Below are positions 26,745 through 34,764 of a DNA stretch of 64,000 nucleotides, in pieces. The stretch comes from Paramicrobacterium fandaimingii (GTDB lineage Bacteria; Actinomycetota; Actinomycetes; Actinomycetales; Microbacteriaceae), in NCBI RefSeq assembly GCF_011751745.2, contig NZ_CP061170.1:434001-498000 (forward strand). The letters are read 5' to 3'. The stretch's first letter is position 1. The number at the start of each line of letters is the position of its first letter. The translations under genes and the position numbers were made by a program. The notes under the pieces were generated by a model. That model saw only the letters and a program-made list of their open reading frames with translations. It did no database searches and was not told the origin of the DNA.

Positions 26745-28145
26745 ATGGATGCTGTCGCGCCAGGCCCGCGCGCAAAGAAGCTCGTACTCGTCGTGGCGAT
26801 CCTCGCTTCGTTCGTGTCGTTTCTCGACGGCTCGATCGTCAACGTTGCGCTGCCGGCAATTGAGAACGAGTTCGGCGGCGGCCTCGCCGTGCAGCAATGG
26901 GTCGTCGATTCGTACATGCTCACGCTCGGCGCGTTCATTCTGCTCGCCGGTTCGTTGTCTGACTCGTTCGGCCGCGGTCGCGTGCTCACCGCGGGACTCA
27001 TCTGGTTCGGCATCACGTCGCTGCTGTGCGCGGTCGCGCCGACAGCATCCCTGTTGATCGTCGCTCGCGCTCTGCAGGGCATCGCCGCCGCGCTGCTCGT
27101 TCCGAGCTCACTTGCGATCATCACGTCGACATTCGACGACAACGAACGCGGCCGAGCGATCGGCACATGGACGGCGTGGACCGGAACAGCCATGATCATC
27201 GGCCCGCTGCTCGGCGGCGGGCTCGTCGACCTCGTCAGTTGGCGTCTGATCTTCGGCATCAACGTTCTTCCCATCGTCGTGACTCTTGTGCTCATGGTGC
27301 GGATGCCGCGACAGCCGCGCCCCGAGGCTGCAACGCGCGTCGACATTCTCGGCGCCGTGCTCGGAGCTGCGGGGCTCGGCGGTCTCGTGTTCGCGCTCAT
27401 CGAGCAGCAGCGGTTCGGCTGGGTGAGCCCGATCGTCTTCATTCCGCTCGTGGTCGGCATCGCGGCATCCATCGCCTTCATCATCTGGCAGGCGAAGTCG
27501 AGGGCGCCGATGCTTCCGCTGAGCCTCTTTCGCGCACGCAACTTCTGGGTCGGCAACGTGGCGACGGTGTTCGTCTACGGCGCGCTGAGCTTCGGCACGT
27601 TCGTGATCGTCATCTACCTGCAGCAGGTCGCCGGATTCGCCGCAACCCTCGCCGGTGTCGCGCTCATGCCGCCGACGCTCGTGATGCTTGCGCTTTCCGG
27701 TCGCATGGGAGATCTGGCCAGCCGGTTCGGTCCGCGCTTCTTCATGAGTGTCGGCCCGATTGTCGCAGGGCTCGGGTTTGCGTTGATGCTCATGGTCGCG
27801 CCCGACATCAACTATTGGCTGCAGCTACTCCCCGGACTTCTGATCTTCGGCCTCGGTCTCTCGATCACCGTCGCCCCGCTGACGAGTGCCATTCTCGGGG
27901 CCATCGAACCGGCTCGAGCGGGAATAGCCTCGGCAGTGAACAATGCTGTCTCGCGCGTTGCGGGACTCGTGAGCGTCGCGTGTGCCGCCCTGATCATCGG
28001 CGGCACCCTCGATATCGACGGTTACCGGCGAGCGATGGCGGCGACGGCGATCATGCTCGTGGCGGGCGGAATCATCTCGGGCCTCGGCATCGTGAACAGG
28101 CGGCTCCCAGCGGACGCTGTGAATCTCCCAGACTCAGGCGGGTAG
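26745..28145 (+). CDS. MFS transporter, DHA2 (14-TM drug:H+ antiporter) family
   Basis: 466 residues. The N-terminus FVSFLDGSIVNVALPAIENEFGG and QQWVVDSYMLTLGAFILLAGSLSDSFGRGRV carries DHA2 motifs D1 and A, and motif C is seen as WTGTAMIIGPLLGGGLVD. About 14 hydrophobic segments are expected. It is a proton-driven exporter of unknown substrate. No regulator is adjacent. Confidence 0.88.
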   Translation: MDAVAPGPRAKKLVLVVAILASFVSFLDGSIVNVALPAIENEFGGGLAVQQWVVDSYMLTLGAFILLAGSLSDSFGRGRVLTAGLIWFGITSLLCAVAPTASLLIVARALQGIAAALLVPSSLAIITSTFDDNERGRAIGTWTAWTGTAMIIGPLLGGGLVDLVSWRLIFGINVLPIVVTLVLMVRMPRQPRPEAATRVDILGAVLGAAGLGGLVFALIEQQRFGWVSPIVFIPLVVGIAASIAFIIWQAKSRAPMLPLSLFRARNFWVGNVATVFVYGALSFGTFVIVIYLQQVAGFAATLAGVALMPPTLVMLALSGRMGDLASRFGPRFFMSVGPIVAGLGFALMLMVAPDINYWLQLLPGLLIFGLGLSITVAPLTSAILGAIEPARAGIASAVNNAVSRVAGLVSVACAALIIGGTLDIDGYRRAMAATAIMLVAGGIISGLGIVNRRLPADAVNLPDSGG

Positions 28146-28185
28146 TGTTCCCCACCATGCTCAAAATCAGCCGAAGGATGCTGCC

Positions 28186-29457
28186 ATGAGTCGGCGCGAC
28201 GCGAATGAAGCGCCGGTGCGCCATGGCCGTCAGCCGCGTCGCAGCGGCCTGCGGACGACGCTGAAGGTGGCCATCGCGTCGGTGGCGGTGCTGGCGTTGA
28301 CCGTTGTCGGCGTTGCCGCGTGGGGCGTCGCCGACATCTTCGGCCGGCTCGATCGCGGGGGAGTGTCGCTTCCGGGAAATTCCGGGCAGCCGGTCCCCGA
28401 CGTCAACGCGATCGAGGGCGGCTTCAACCTTCTGCTTGTCGGCAGCGACAGCCGCGAGGGGCAAGGCGACGGCTTCGGCGATCCGAAGCAGCTCACGGGG
28501 CAGCTCAATGACGTCACGATCCTCGTGCACATCTCAGAAGACCACTCGAATGCGACGGCCATTTCGATTCCACGCGATACCTTCGTTGACGTTCCGGCGT
28601 GCCCGTACCCACAAGACGAAGACGGCACTGTTCCCGAGGGCGAGCAGCCTCCAGCCGGCATCCAGAAGGTGAACACCACACTGAAGCACGGCGGTCTCGG
28701 CTGTACGGCAGCGACAGTGCAAGAACTTACCGGGCTGACCGTGCACTACGCCGGCGCCATTCAGTTCAATGGCGTCACGGCCATGGCCAATGCGATCGGC
28801 GGCGTCGAGGTGTGCTTGAGTGAGCCCATCGTCGATCCGAAGACCAATCTTGATCTGCCGGCGGGCGACGTCACGCTGAAGGGCGAGACGGCGCTGCAGT
28901 TTCTGCGTACGCGCTACGGCGTCGGCGACGGCTCTGATCTCGGCCGCATCAGCAACCAACAGGTATACATGTCGGCGCTCATGCGCAAGATTCTGTCTGG
29001 GGAGACGCTCTCCAACCCGGTCAAGCTCTACAACCTGGCAAATGTCGCTGCCGACAACATGACGCTGTCGAACGAGCTCAGCAATCCCAACACCATGGTG
29101 TCGATTGCGTTGGCGCTCAAGGGCATGCCTACCGAGAACATCACGTTCGTGAAGTATCCCACCGGCTCGGGAATGCTCAATGGTCAGGAGGGCGAGATTC
29201 CGGTTGAGGCGGATGCCGCAGCCTTGCTCGACGCGGTGAAGGCAGACCGCAGCCTGTCCATCACGGGTGGTACCGGTGAATACGGCGCTGTGCCGAAGGA
29301 CGGGGACTCCACCGAACCTCCTGCGGACGATGGCGAGACAACGCCCCCCGAGGATGATGCGACCGCTCCGCCCTCCACAGACGGCCCCGTCGAGCTGCCC
29401 GACAGCGTGAAGGGTCAGACGGCGGCGGACGAGACCTGCTCGAACGGAAACGGCTGA
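28186..29457 (+). CDS. LCP-family (LytR-CpsA-Psr) cell-wall ligase
   Basis: 423 residues. A basic cytoplasmic N-terminus is followed by one membrane segment (about 25-47) and the extracellular LCP domain: FNLLLVGSDSREG, DVTILVHISEDHSNATAISIPRDTFVDVP, GIQKVNTTLKHGG, and LKGETALQFLRTRYG with its conserved arginines. LCP enzymes transfer polyprenyl-phosphate-linked polymers such as arabinogalactan or teichoic-type glycans onto peptidoglycan. The C-terminal 60 residues are Pro/Asp/Glu/Thr-rich and probably unstructured. The start is ATG 28186. Confidence 0.9.
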   Translation: MSRRDANEAPVRHGRQPRRSGLRTTLKVAIASVAVLALTVVGVAAWGVADIFGRLDRGGVSLPGNSGQPVPDVNAIEGGFNLLLVGSDSREGQGDGFGDPKQLTGQLNDVTILVHISEDHSNATAISIPRDTFVDVPACPYPQDEDGTVPEGEQPPAGIQKVNTTLKHGGLGCTAATVQELTGLTVHYAGAIQFNGVTAMANAIGGVEVCLSEPIVDPKTNLDLPAGDVTLKGETALQFLRTRYGVGDGSDLGRISNQQVYMSALMRKILSGETLSNPVKLYNLANVAADNMTLSNELSNPNTMVSIALALKGMPTENITFVKYPTGSGMLNGQEGEIPVEADAAALLDAVKADRSLSITGGTGEYGAVPKDGDSTEPPADDGETTPPEDDATAPPSTDGPVELPDSVKGQTAADETCSNGNG

Positions 29458-29536
29458 CCTGAGATTGCGCCGAGCTGAGAGACTCGGGGTGCCGAGGTGC
29501 AAGGCAGCCTGTGTCTCGTAAGTGCGGCAGAGTTTC

Positions 29537-29553
29537 GTGGGTACGGCACCCAC
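29537..29553. promoter_or_regulatory. Candidate operator of the toxin-antitoxin operon
   Basis: GTGGGT and ACCCAC (perfect 6 bp arms, 5 bp spacer) lie 21 bp upstream of the antitoxin start. A second short inverted pair, ATAAG (29561-29565) and CTTAT (29571-29575), overlaps the start codon. Because the antitoxin carries its own HTH, autoregulation through one of these is plausible. Confidence 0.35.
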
Positions 29554-29573
29554 CTTGTTGATAAGATGTCCTT

Positions 29574-30047
29574 ATGCAACTGGTCGACGAGTACTTCAAC
29601 GCACAGCGGAGTGAAGGGATTTCACGCCTTCGCCGCGTGATTGCATTGCGAGCGATGATCGCGACCGGAATGACGCAGCGGCGTATCGCCGATGTGCTGG
29701 GAATCACTCAACCTGCAGTGAGTCAGCAGCTGAAGTTCGCACCGGATCTCGGCTCTGTGCACCCGGAGATGCTTCTTGAGTCTGCTGCGGAGATTCTCAA
29801 GACCGTGGCCGAAGAGCGCGGATACAGCAGTCTTGCGGTGTTTGGGTCGACCGCCCGCGGCGAAGCCGAGAGTGGGTCGGATATCGACCTCCTCGTTCAA
29901 GCACCGACGGGAACGTCGTCGTTCGCTTTCGTTCAGTTCAAGCAGCTGATTGAGCAGATCCTGGGGCGCAAGGTGGACCTCGTGTCGTACGGGGGTCTGA
30001 AGCCGCATTTGGATAACGATATTCGCGAAGAAGCAGTGCTCCTGTGA
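29574..30047 (+). CDS. mntA: MntA-type antitoxin: HTH fused to minimal nucleotidyltransferase
   Basis: 157 residues. Residues 33-54 form an HTH (TQRRIADVLGITQPAVSQQL). The C-terminal half is a minimal nucleotidyltransferase with the G-S-x10-D-x-D motif intact (Gly91-Ser92, Asp103, Asp105). In type VII toxin-antitoxin systems MntA AMPylates the HepT toxin on a tyrosine to silence it. Most MntA proteins I recall lack the HTH, so this form may also repress its own operon. Its stop overlaps the HepT start (GTGA). Confidence 0.85.
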   Translation: MQLVDEYFNAQRSEGISRLRRVIALRAMIATGMTQRRIADVLGITQPAVSQQLKFAPDLGSVHPEMLLESAAEILKTVAEERGYSSLAVFGSTARGEAESGSDIDLLVQAPTGTSSFAFVQFKQLIEQILGRKVDLVSYGGLKPHLDNDIREEAVLL

Positions 30048-30403
30048 TCAATCGTGCCGTGTCGAAGGAAGTACTTCACATACATGCATGGCTGCAGCGG
30101 GTCGCCGAAATTGTGCGGCACGGTCGAGAGGCCTATATGCGAGACGAGCTCTTGCAGGAGGCAGGCGATTCGCTGATGATGAAGTTGGGCGAAGCCGCAA
30201 AGAGGCTCTCTCGCCTCGAACTGCTCGCGCCCGATGGGGTGGATTGGTCGCTTGCCATTGCCAATCGCAACTTCATTATTCATCAATATGATGAAGTAGA
30301 CCGAGAACAGACGTGGCTCACGCTCTCGCAAGATCTGCCTCGATGGCACTCATCATTGCGACCGCTGATTGAGGACGCACAGATTGCACTTGGGCTTTCA
30401 TGA
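30044..30403 (+). CDS. hepT: HepT-type HEPN toxin (DUF86)
   Basis: 119 residues, all-helical HEPN fold. The RX4HXY motif is intact at Arg75-Asn76, His80 and Tyr82: the Arg/His pair is the RNase active site and the Tyr is the residue AMPylated by MntA. The GTG start at 30044 overlaps the antitoxin stop by four bases, and the stop overlaps the next gene in the same way. When not modified it should act as an RNase that halts growth. Confidence 0.87.
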   Translation: MINRAVSKEVLHIHAWLQRVAEIVRHGREAYMRDELLQEAGDSLMMKLGEAAKRLSRLELLAPDGVDWSLAIANRNFIIHQYDEVDREQTWLTLSQDLPRWHSSLRPLIEDAQIALGLS

Positions 30404-30768
30404 TGCGGGCATCTCGCGAATGGTTGAGGCAAATACAGCATGCCGAGATAGCACTGCAATCGCCGGAAGTGCGCGGCGACGCTGCCCGGGTAGACGCCCT
30501 GCTGCACGATGACTTTGCCGAGATCGGGCGCTCGGGTCGGCTGTGGACGCGCGACGAGATTCTCGCCATGCTCGCTGACGAAACGCGCGGTGAATCGCCG
30601 CAGACCGCTGAATGGCAGTTCACAGAGCTTGCGCCACACAACGTGCTCGTGACATACGCCATTGTGCGGGAAGGCGACGTCTTCAGCCGGCACTCGTCAA
30701 TCTGGGATCTCAGCTCAAGCGAGCCGCGTCTGCGATTCCACCAGGGAACCCGGGTAGCCGAACACTGA
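30400..30768 (+). CDS. NTF2-like / DUF4440 protein coupled to the toxin-antitoxin operon
   Basis: 122 residues of the SnoaL/DUF4440 cone fold. Recognisable parts are EVRGDAARVDALLHDDFAEIGRSGRLWTRDEILAML and the strands LVTYAIVREGDVFSRHSSIW. The start (ATG 30400, or ATG 30403) overlaps the hepT stop, so all three genes are likely translated together. The family includes small enzymes and ligand-binding proteins, and its function beside a toxin pair is unknown. It may be a chance neighbour. Confidence 0.75.
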   Translation: MMRASREWLRQIQHAEIALQSPEVRGDAARVDALLHDDFAEIGRSGRLWTRDEILAMLADETRGESPQTAEWQFTELAPHNVLVTYAIVREGDVFSRHSSIWDLSSSEPRLRFHQGTRVAEH

Positions 30769-30808
30769 CACTGCCCAGGCGTTGGCTGCTGGACGTAGCA
30801 TCAGCCAC

Positions 30809-31342
30809 ATGACTACCCACTACTACACGGCATCGAGCCTTGACGGGTTTATCGCGACTCCCGAGAACTCACTTGACTGGCTGCTGAAACAAGATATCGA
30901 TCTCGAGGGCCCGATGGCGTACCCCGCGTTCATCGACAGCATGGGCGCCATCGCCATGGGCGCGACGACGTACGAGTCGATTCACGCTGAAGAAGACGAC
31001 GACGGATGGCCCTACACGCGGCCGACGTGGGTCTTCACGCATCGGGCTCTTCCGGTGACAGAGGGTGCCGATGTGCGCATTGTTCAGGGCGATGTTCGTC
31101 CCGTGCACGCCGAGATGACGGCTGCCGTGCCGGGCAAAGACCTCTGGGTCATGGGCGGAGGCGAACTCGCTGGGCAGTTCGCCGATGCGGGTCTTCTGGA
31201 CGAAGTCTGGGTGCAGTATGCGCCTGTCACACTTGGCGCGGGCGCTCCGCTTCTGCCTCGAGCCCTCGACCTCGAGATCATCGATGTCGTGCGCAATCGT
31301 GCATTCACCTGCGGTCGGTATCGCGTGCGCGGGGCTCTCTAA
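30809..31342 (+). CDS. Dihydrofolate reductase-like / RibD C-terminal domain protein
   Basis: 177 residues. The N-terminus YYTASSLDGFIATPENSLDWLL and LWVMGGGELAGQFADAGLLDEVWVQYAPVTLGAGAPLLP carry the RibD-C/DHFR-like NADPH-binding fold seen in YyaP/YwjB proteins. The reductase substrate is unknown. ATG 30809 is the start of homology. Confidence 0.85.
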   Translation: MTTHYYTASSLDGFIATPENSLDWLLKQDIDLEGPMAYPAFIDSMGAIAMGATTYESIHAEEDDDGWPYTRPTWVFTHRALPVTEGADVRIVQGDVRPVHAEMTAAVPGKDLWVMGGGELAGQFADAGLLDEVWVQYAPVTLGAGAPLLPRALDLEIIDVVRNRAFTCGRYRVRGAL

Positions 31343-31354
31343 TCGCGGATGGAG

Positions 31355-31389
31355 AAAAAGGGCGGATGCCGCTGACGCAGCATCCGCCC
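31355..31389 (-). terminator. Intrinsic terminator of the tctCBA operon
   Basis: GGGCGGATGC (31360-31369) and GCATCCGCCC (31380-31389) form a perfect 10 bp stem with a 10-base loop. Read on the minus strand, it is followed by TTTTTC (31354-31359). It lies just after the tctA stop and would also lie downstream of the converging DHFR-like gene. Confidence 0.85.
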
Positions 31390-31416
31390 ACTGTGCCCTG
31401 ACTCACCCGGGCGTGG

Positions 31417-33015
31417 TCACTCCTCCTGGGGGCCGGAACGGTGTGACCCCTCGGTGACCTGCGCGTCAACCGAGATCGCCTCGCGTTCCCTGGTGGCCAG
31501 ATCTTCTGCTGCGAGACGAGCCTCGAGCTTTGACTGGCGATGACGCAGCCACAGGCCGGCGATCATCACGAGAAGCAGGAACGCGTACGCGCCGATCGCG
31601 AACGGACTCGTGACAAGGTAGATCGGGTCGCCCTGACTGATCATGAGTGACTTGCGCAGTTGCTCCTCTGCCATCGGACCGAGGATCATGCCGATCACCA
31701 GCGGCGCGACGGGGTAGCCGTAGCGGCGCATGAAGAAGCCGGCAACGCCGAGCACGAGCAGAATGATGACTTCGCGGTAGTTAAATTTGTTCGCGTAGGC
31801 ACCAAACCCGGCGAACACCAGGATGCCCGCATAGAGGTAGTGCCGCGGAATCTGCAGCAGCTTCACCCACATTCCCACGAGCGGCAGGTTGAGCACGACG
31901 AGCACGAGGTTGCCGATGTACAGGCTCGCGATGAGCGCCCACACCAGCGCAGGCTGGCTGTCGAACAGCAGGGGGCCAGGGCGGATGCCGTAGGTCTGCA
32001 GTGCCGAGATCATGATTGCGGCCGTGGCTGTCGTTGGCAGCCCGAGCGTCAGAAGAGGCACGAGCACGCCGGCAGCAGCTGCATTGTTCGCCGCCTCCGG
32101 CCCGGCGACGCCCTCGATCGCACCCTTACCGAACTGATCCTTGCGCTTCGAGAGCTTGCGCTCCGCCGCATACGACAGGAACGTCGCGACGTCGGCGCCA
32201 CCCGCTGGAACAGTGCCGATCGGAAACCCGATAGCCGATCCGCGAAGCCACGGCTTCCACGACCGCTTCCAGTCGTCACGTGACATCCAGGTGCGCCAGC
32301 CGCTCGTGATCGGAACCACAGAGACGGGGCCGCGACGCAGCCGCGATGCGACGTACAGCGTCTCGCCCACGGCGAAGAGCGCGACGGCAACGATCACGAC
32401 AGACACCCCGTCTGCGAGCACGGGAGCGCCGAAAGTGAACCGCTGCTGGCCGCTCGTCACGTCGGTGCCGACGAGCCCGAGCAGCAGTCCGCCCATGAGC
32501 GAGATGATGCCGCGCATCGGCGACGACCCGAGAAGCGCACCAACCGTGACAAAGGCGACGATCATGAGTGCGAAGTAGTCGTTTGGCCTCAACGAGACGG
32601 CCCAATCAGCGAGAAAAGGTGCAACAAACGTGAGGGCGATCGTCGCGAGGGTTCCCGCGATGAACGATCCGATTGCCGCCGTCGCGAGAGCGGCGGCCCC
32701 TCGCCCGAGCTTTGCCATCTTATGACCCTCGAGCGCCGTCACAATCGATGCTGATTCGCCCGGGGTATTCAGCAGAATTGACGTCGTCGAGCCTCCGTAC
32801 ATGCCGCCGTAATAGATGCCCGCGAACGCGATCATCGCCGCCGTCGGGTCGAGCGTGTACGTGAGGGGAAGCAGCAGCGCAACCGTCATGGCCGGGCCAA
32901 TGCCGGGCAACACGCCGACGGCGGTTCCCACGAGCACTCCGAGCAGCGCGAACAGTAGGTACTGAGGCTGAAGGGCTGTCGCGAACCCGTTCAGCAGAAG
33001 GTCGATGCTATCCAT
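31417..33015 (-). CDS. tctA: Tripartite tricarboxylate transporter, large membrane subunit TctA
   Basis: 532 residues, the normal TctA length, with about 11-12 hydrophobic segments. The family signature [44 protein letters not shown] and the later [27 protein letters not shown] are all clear. With TctB it forms the ion-driven channel for a carboxylate delivered by TctC. Its start overlaps the tctB stop by eight bases. Confidence 0.93.
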   Translation of the reverse strand: MDSIDLLLNGFATALQPQYLLFALLGVLVGTAVGVLPGIGPAMTVALLLPLTYTLDPTAAMIAFAGIYYGGMYGGSTTSILLNTPGESASIVTALEGHKMAKLGRGAAALATAAIGSFIAGTLATIALTFVAPFLADWAVSLRPNDYFALMIVAFVTVGALLGSSPMRGIISLMGGLLLGLVGTDVTSGQQRFTFGAPVLADGVSVVIVAVALFAVGETLYVASRLRRGPVSVVPITSGWRTWMSRDDWKRSWKPWLRGSAIGFPIGTVPAGGADVATFLSYAAERKLSKRKDQFGKGAIEGVAGPEAANNAAAAGVLVPLLTLGLPTTATAAIMISALQTYGIRPGPLLFDSQPALVWALIASLYIGNLVLVVLNLPLVGMWVKLLQIPRHYLYAGILVFAGFGAYANKFNYREVIILLVLGVAGFFMRRYGYPVAPLVIGMILGPMAEEQLRKSLMISQGDPIYLVTSPFAIGAYAFLLLVMIAGLWLRHRQSKLEARLAAEDLATREREAISVDAQVTEGSHRSGPQEE

Positions 33016-33568
33016 TGAAGATCGGTATCCAATTCAGAAGCGGCCCGGCCGGAAGCGAGAGCCCAAGACCGACGCCGAAGGCGAGTTCGATCAGGATGCC
33101 GAGCACCACCCCGGCGACGGCTGCACGCCAGAGCGACTTCGCCCCAAGTGCCCACGCCGCGCCGAAGAAGAGCAGCGCAGCGGCGAACGGCCAGCCGATG
33201 TAATCGATGAGAAATGCGTGGGCGAGAAAGAAGACGACGAGCTTCGCAACGGTGAGCCAGTCCGTTCCCTTCGCCGCATCAGCATCCTCGCTGTCTTCTG
33301 CTTCGCCCCGCGCGCCGAAGAAAACGGCGATGAGCGTCGCGACTCCCACAAGCGTCAGAGCACCTCCGACGATGTACGGAAACACCTGCGGGCCGACCGT
33401 GTTTGCTGTCGGGGGCACGTGAATCTGACTCGCGACGACGAGGGCGACGATGCCGATCGCCACGCACGACACGGCGAAGACGATCTCGCCGATCGTGTTG
33501 GCCGGCCGTGCTGCGACTGTGCGGGGCTCCCGCTCTGTAGCGGGAGCCCCATCGTGCTGCACAGACAT
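33008..33568 (-). CDS. tctB: Tripartite tricarboxylate transporter, small membrane subunit TctB
   Basis: 186 residues with four hydrophobic segments and low overall conservation, typical of TctB. Segments such as ANTIGEIVFAVSCVAIGIVALVVASQIHVPPTANTVGPQVFPYIVGG match the start of the family. It lies between tctC and tctA. Confidence 0.88.
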   Translation of the reverse strand: MSVQHDGAPATEREPRTVAARPANTIGEIVFAVSCVAIGIVALVVASQIHVPPTANTVGPQVFPYIVGGALTLVGVATLIAVFFGARGEAEDSEDADAAKGTDWLTVAKLVVFFLAHAFLIDYIGWPFAAALLFFGAAWALGAKSLWRAAVAGVVLGILIELAFGVGLGLSLPAGPLLNWIPIFNG

Positions 33569-33572
33569 GATG

Positions 33573-34592
33573 CTAGATCAGCCCAATGTTCTTGAGCGTC
33601 TTGGTGACAGACTCGATGTCAGCTGTGATGAAATCATCGAACTCGTCGCCAGCCATGAACGCGTCGGCCCAGCCCTTCTTCTCGAGCTCGTCTTTCCAGA
33701 CGCCCGTTTCGTACATCTGCGTCACGATGTCGACAAGGGCGTCGCGTTCGTCGTCGGAAATGTCTCCTGGAGCGAGGACTCCGCGCCAGTTTGTCAGCTC
33801 GACGTCGTAGCCGGCCTCGACGATCGTCGGGGTGTCGGGAAGCAACTCTGAACGCTCGGGGGACGAAACGGCGAGTGCACGCAGACTGCCTGACTCGATG
33901 TGCTCAGAGAACTCGGCAACGCCAGAGATTCCGGCCGAGACGTTGTTGCCGAGAAGCATCGTCACAGCCTCTCCGCCACCGGAGTTGGCGATGTAGTTGA
34001 GCGTTGAGTTGGTGTCTTCCGGAGCGACACCCGCGGCGGCGAGCAGCTGGCCGGCCAGAATATGATCGGCACCGCCGGCCGATCCGCCGGTAATCGTGAC
34101 ATCCTTCTTGTTCTTCACGACGTCTTCGACGAGATCTTCGAGTGTCTTGTACTTCGAGTCAGCGGGAACGACGACGACGAGTGCCTCTTCGGTGAGCTTC
34201 GCGATGGGCGTCGTGTCTTCGATGCGCGTCGCCGATTCGTTCGTTTCAACCGCGCCGACCATGACCAGCCCCGTCACGAACAGCGTGTAGGGGTTCTTCT
34301 CGGTAGCAAGCGAGGCGAGCCCGACAGTTCCGCCCGCCCCTCCGATGTTGGTGACCGGGGCGTCGTCGACGATCTTCTCCTGGGTCAGCACCTGCTGCAT
34401 GGTGCGGCCGGTCTGGTCCCAGCCGCCACCCGGGTCAGCGGGAACAATGATGTCGACACTCGATGGGCCGTCGGCTGAGTCGCCTCCGCCCCCACCCGCC
34501 TGCGCGGAGCACCCCGTGAGTGCGAGTGACGCAACTGCTGTGATCGCTGTGACGCCGATACCCCATCGACGTCGATTTCGGCTGTGTGCCAT
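33573..34592 (-). CDS. tctC: Tripartite tricarboxylate transporter binding lipoprotein TctC
   Basis: 339 residues from ATG 34592, behind GAGGAG. A lipoprotein signal ends LALTGC (Cys28) and is followed by a Gly/Asp-rich linker. The Bug-type binding fold follows: IVPADPGGGWDQTGRTMQQVL (carboxylate-binding loop) and ITGGSAGGADHILAGQLL. The ligand is probably a di- or tricarboxylate. It is divergent from the sensor kinase that most likely controls it. Confidence 0.92.
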   Translation of the reverse strand: MAHSRNRRRWGIGVTAITAVASLALTGCSAQAGGGGGDSADGPSSVDIIVPADPGGGWDQTGRTMQQVLTQEKIVDDAPVTNIGGAGGTVGLASLATEKNPYTLFVTGLVMVGAVETNESATRIEDTTPIAKLTEEALVVVVPADSKYKTLEDLVEDVVKNKKDVTITGGSAGGADHILAGQLLAAAGVAPEDTNSTLNYIANSGGGEAVTMLLGNNVSAGISGVAEFSEHIESGSLRALAVSSPERSELLPDTPTIVEAGYDVELTNWRGVLAPGDISDDERDALVDIVTQMYETGVWKDELEKKGWADAFMAGDEFDDFITADIESVTKTLKNIGLI

Positions 34593-34686
34593 GGGAACGT
34601 GATCCTCCTCATTGAGTGATGCGTGCCCTCGGTGCAGAGGGCTGGCAGTGACACTAGGGGCGAAACGGGGCATGGCGAAAGCATCC

Positions 34687-34720
34687 GGTCATTGAGTGCA
34701 TTGTGGTCATTGTGGTCACG
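34687..34720. promoter_or_regulatory. Direct repeats between tctC and the sensor kinase
   Basis: GGTCATTG occurs at 34687-34694 and again at 34705-34712, and GGTCA follows once more at 34714, giving CATTGTGGTCATTGTGGTCA in the second part. Such direct repeats in a divergent promoter region are candidate response-regulator sites. Confidence 0.4.
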
Positions 34721-34764
34721 GATGCCGGTGGGTTCGCGTGCCCGGCCGATGCGACAATGTTGCA

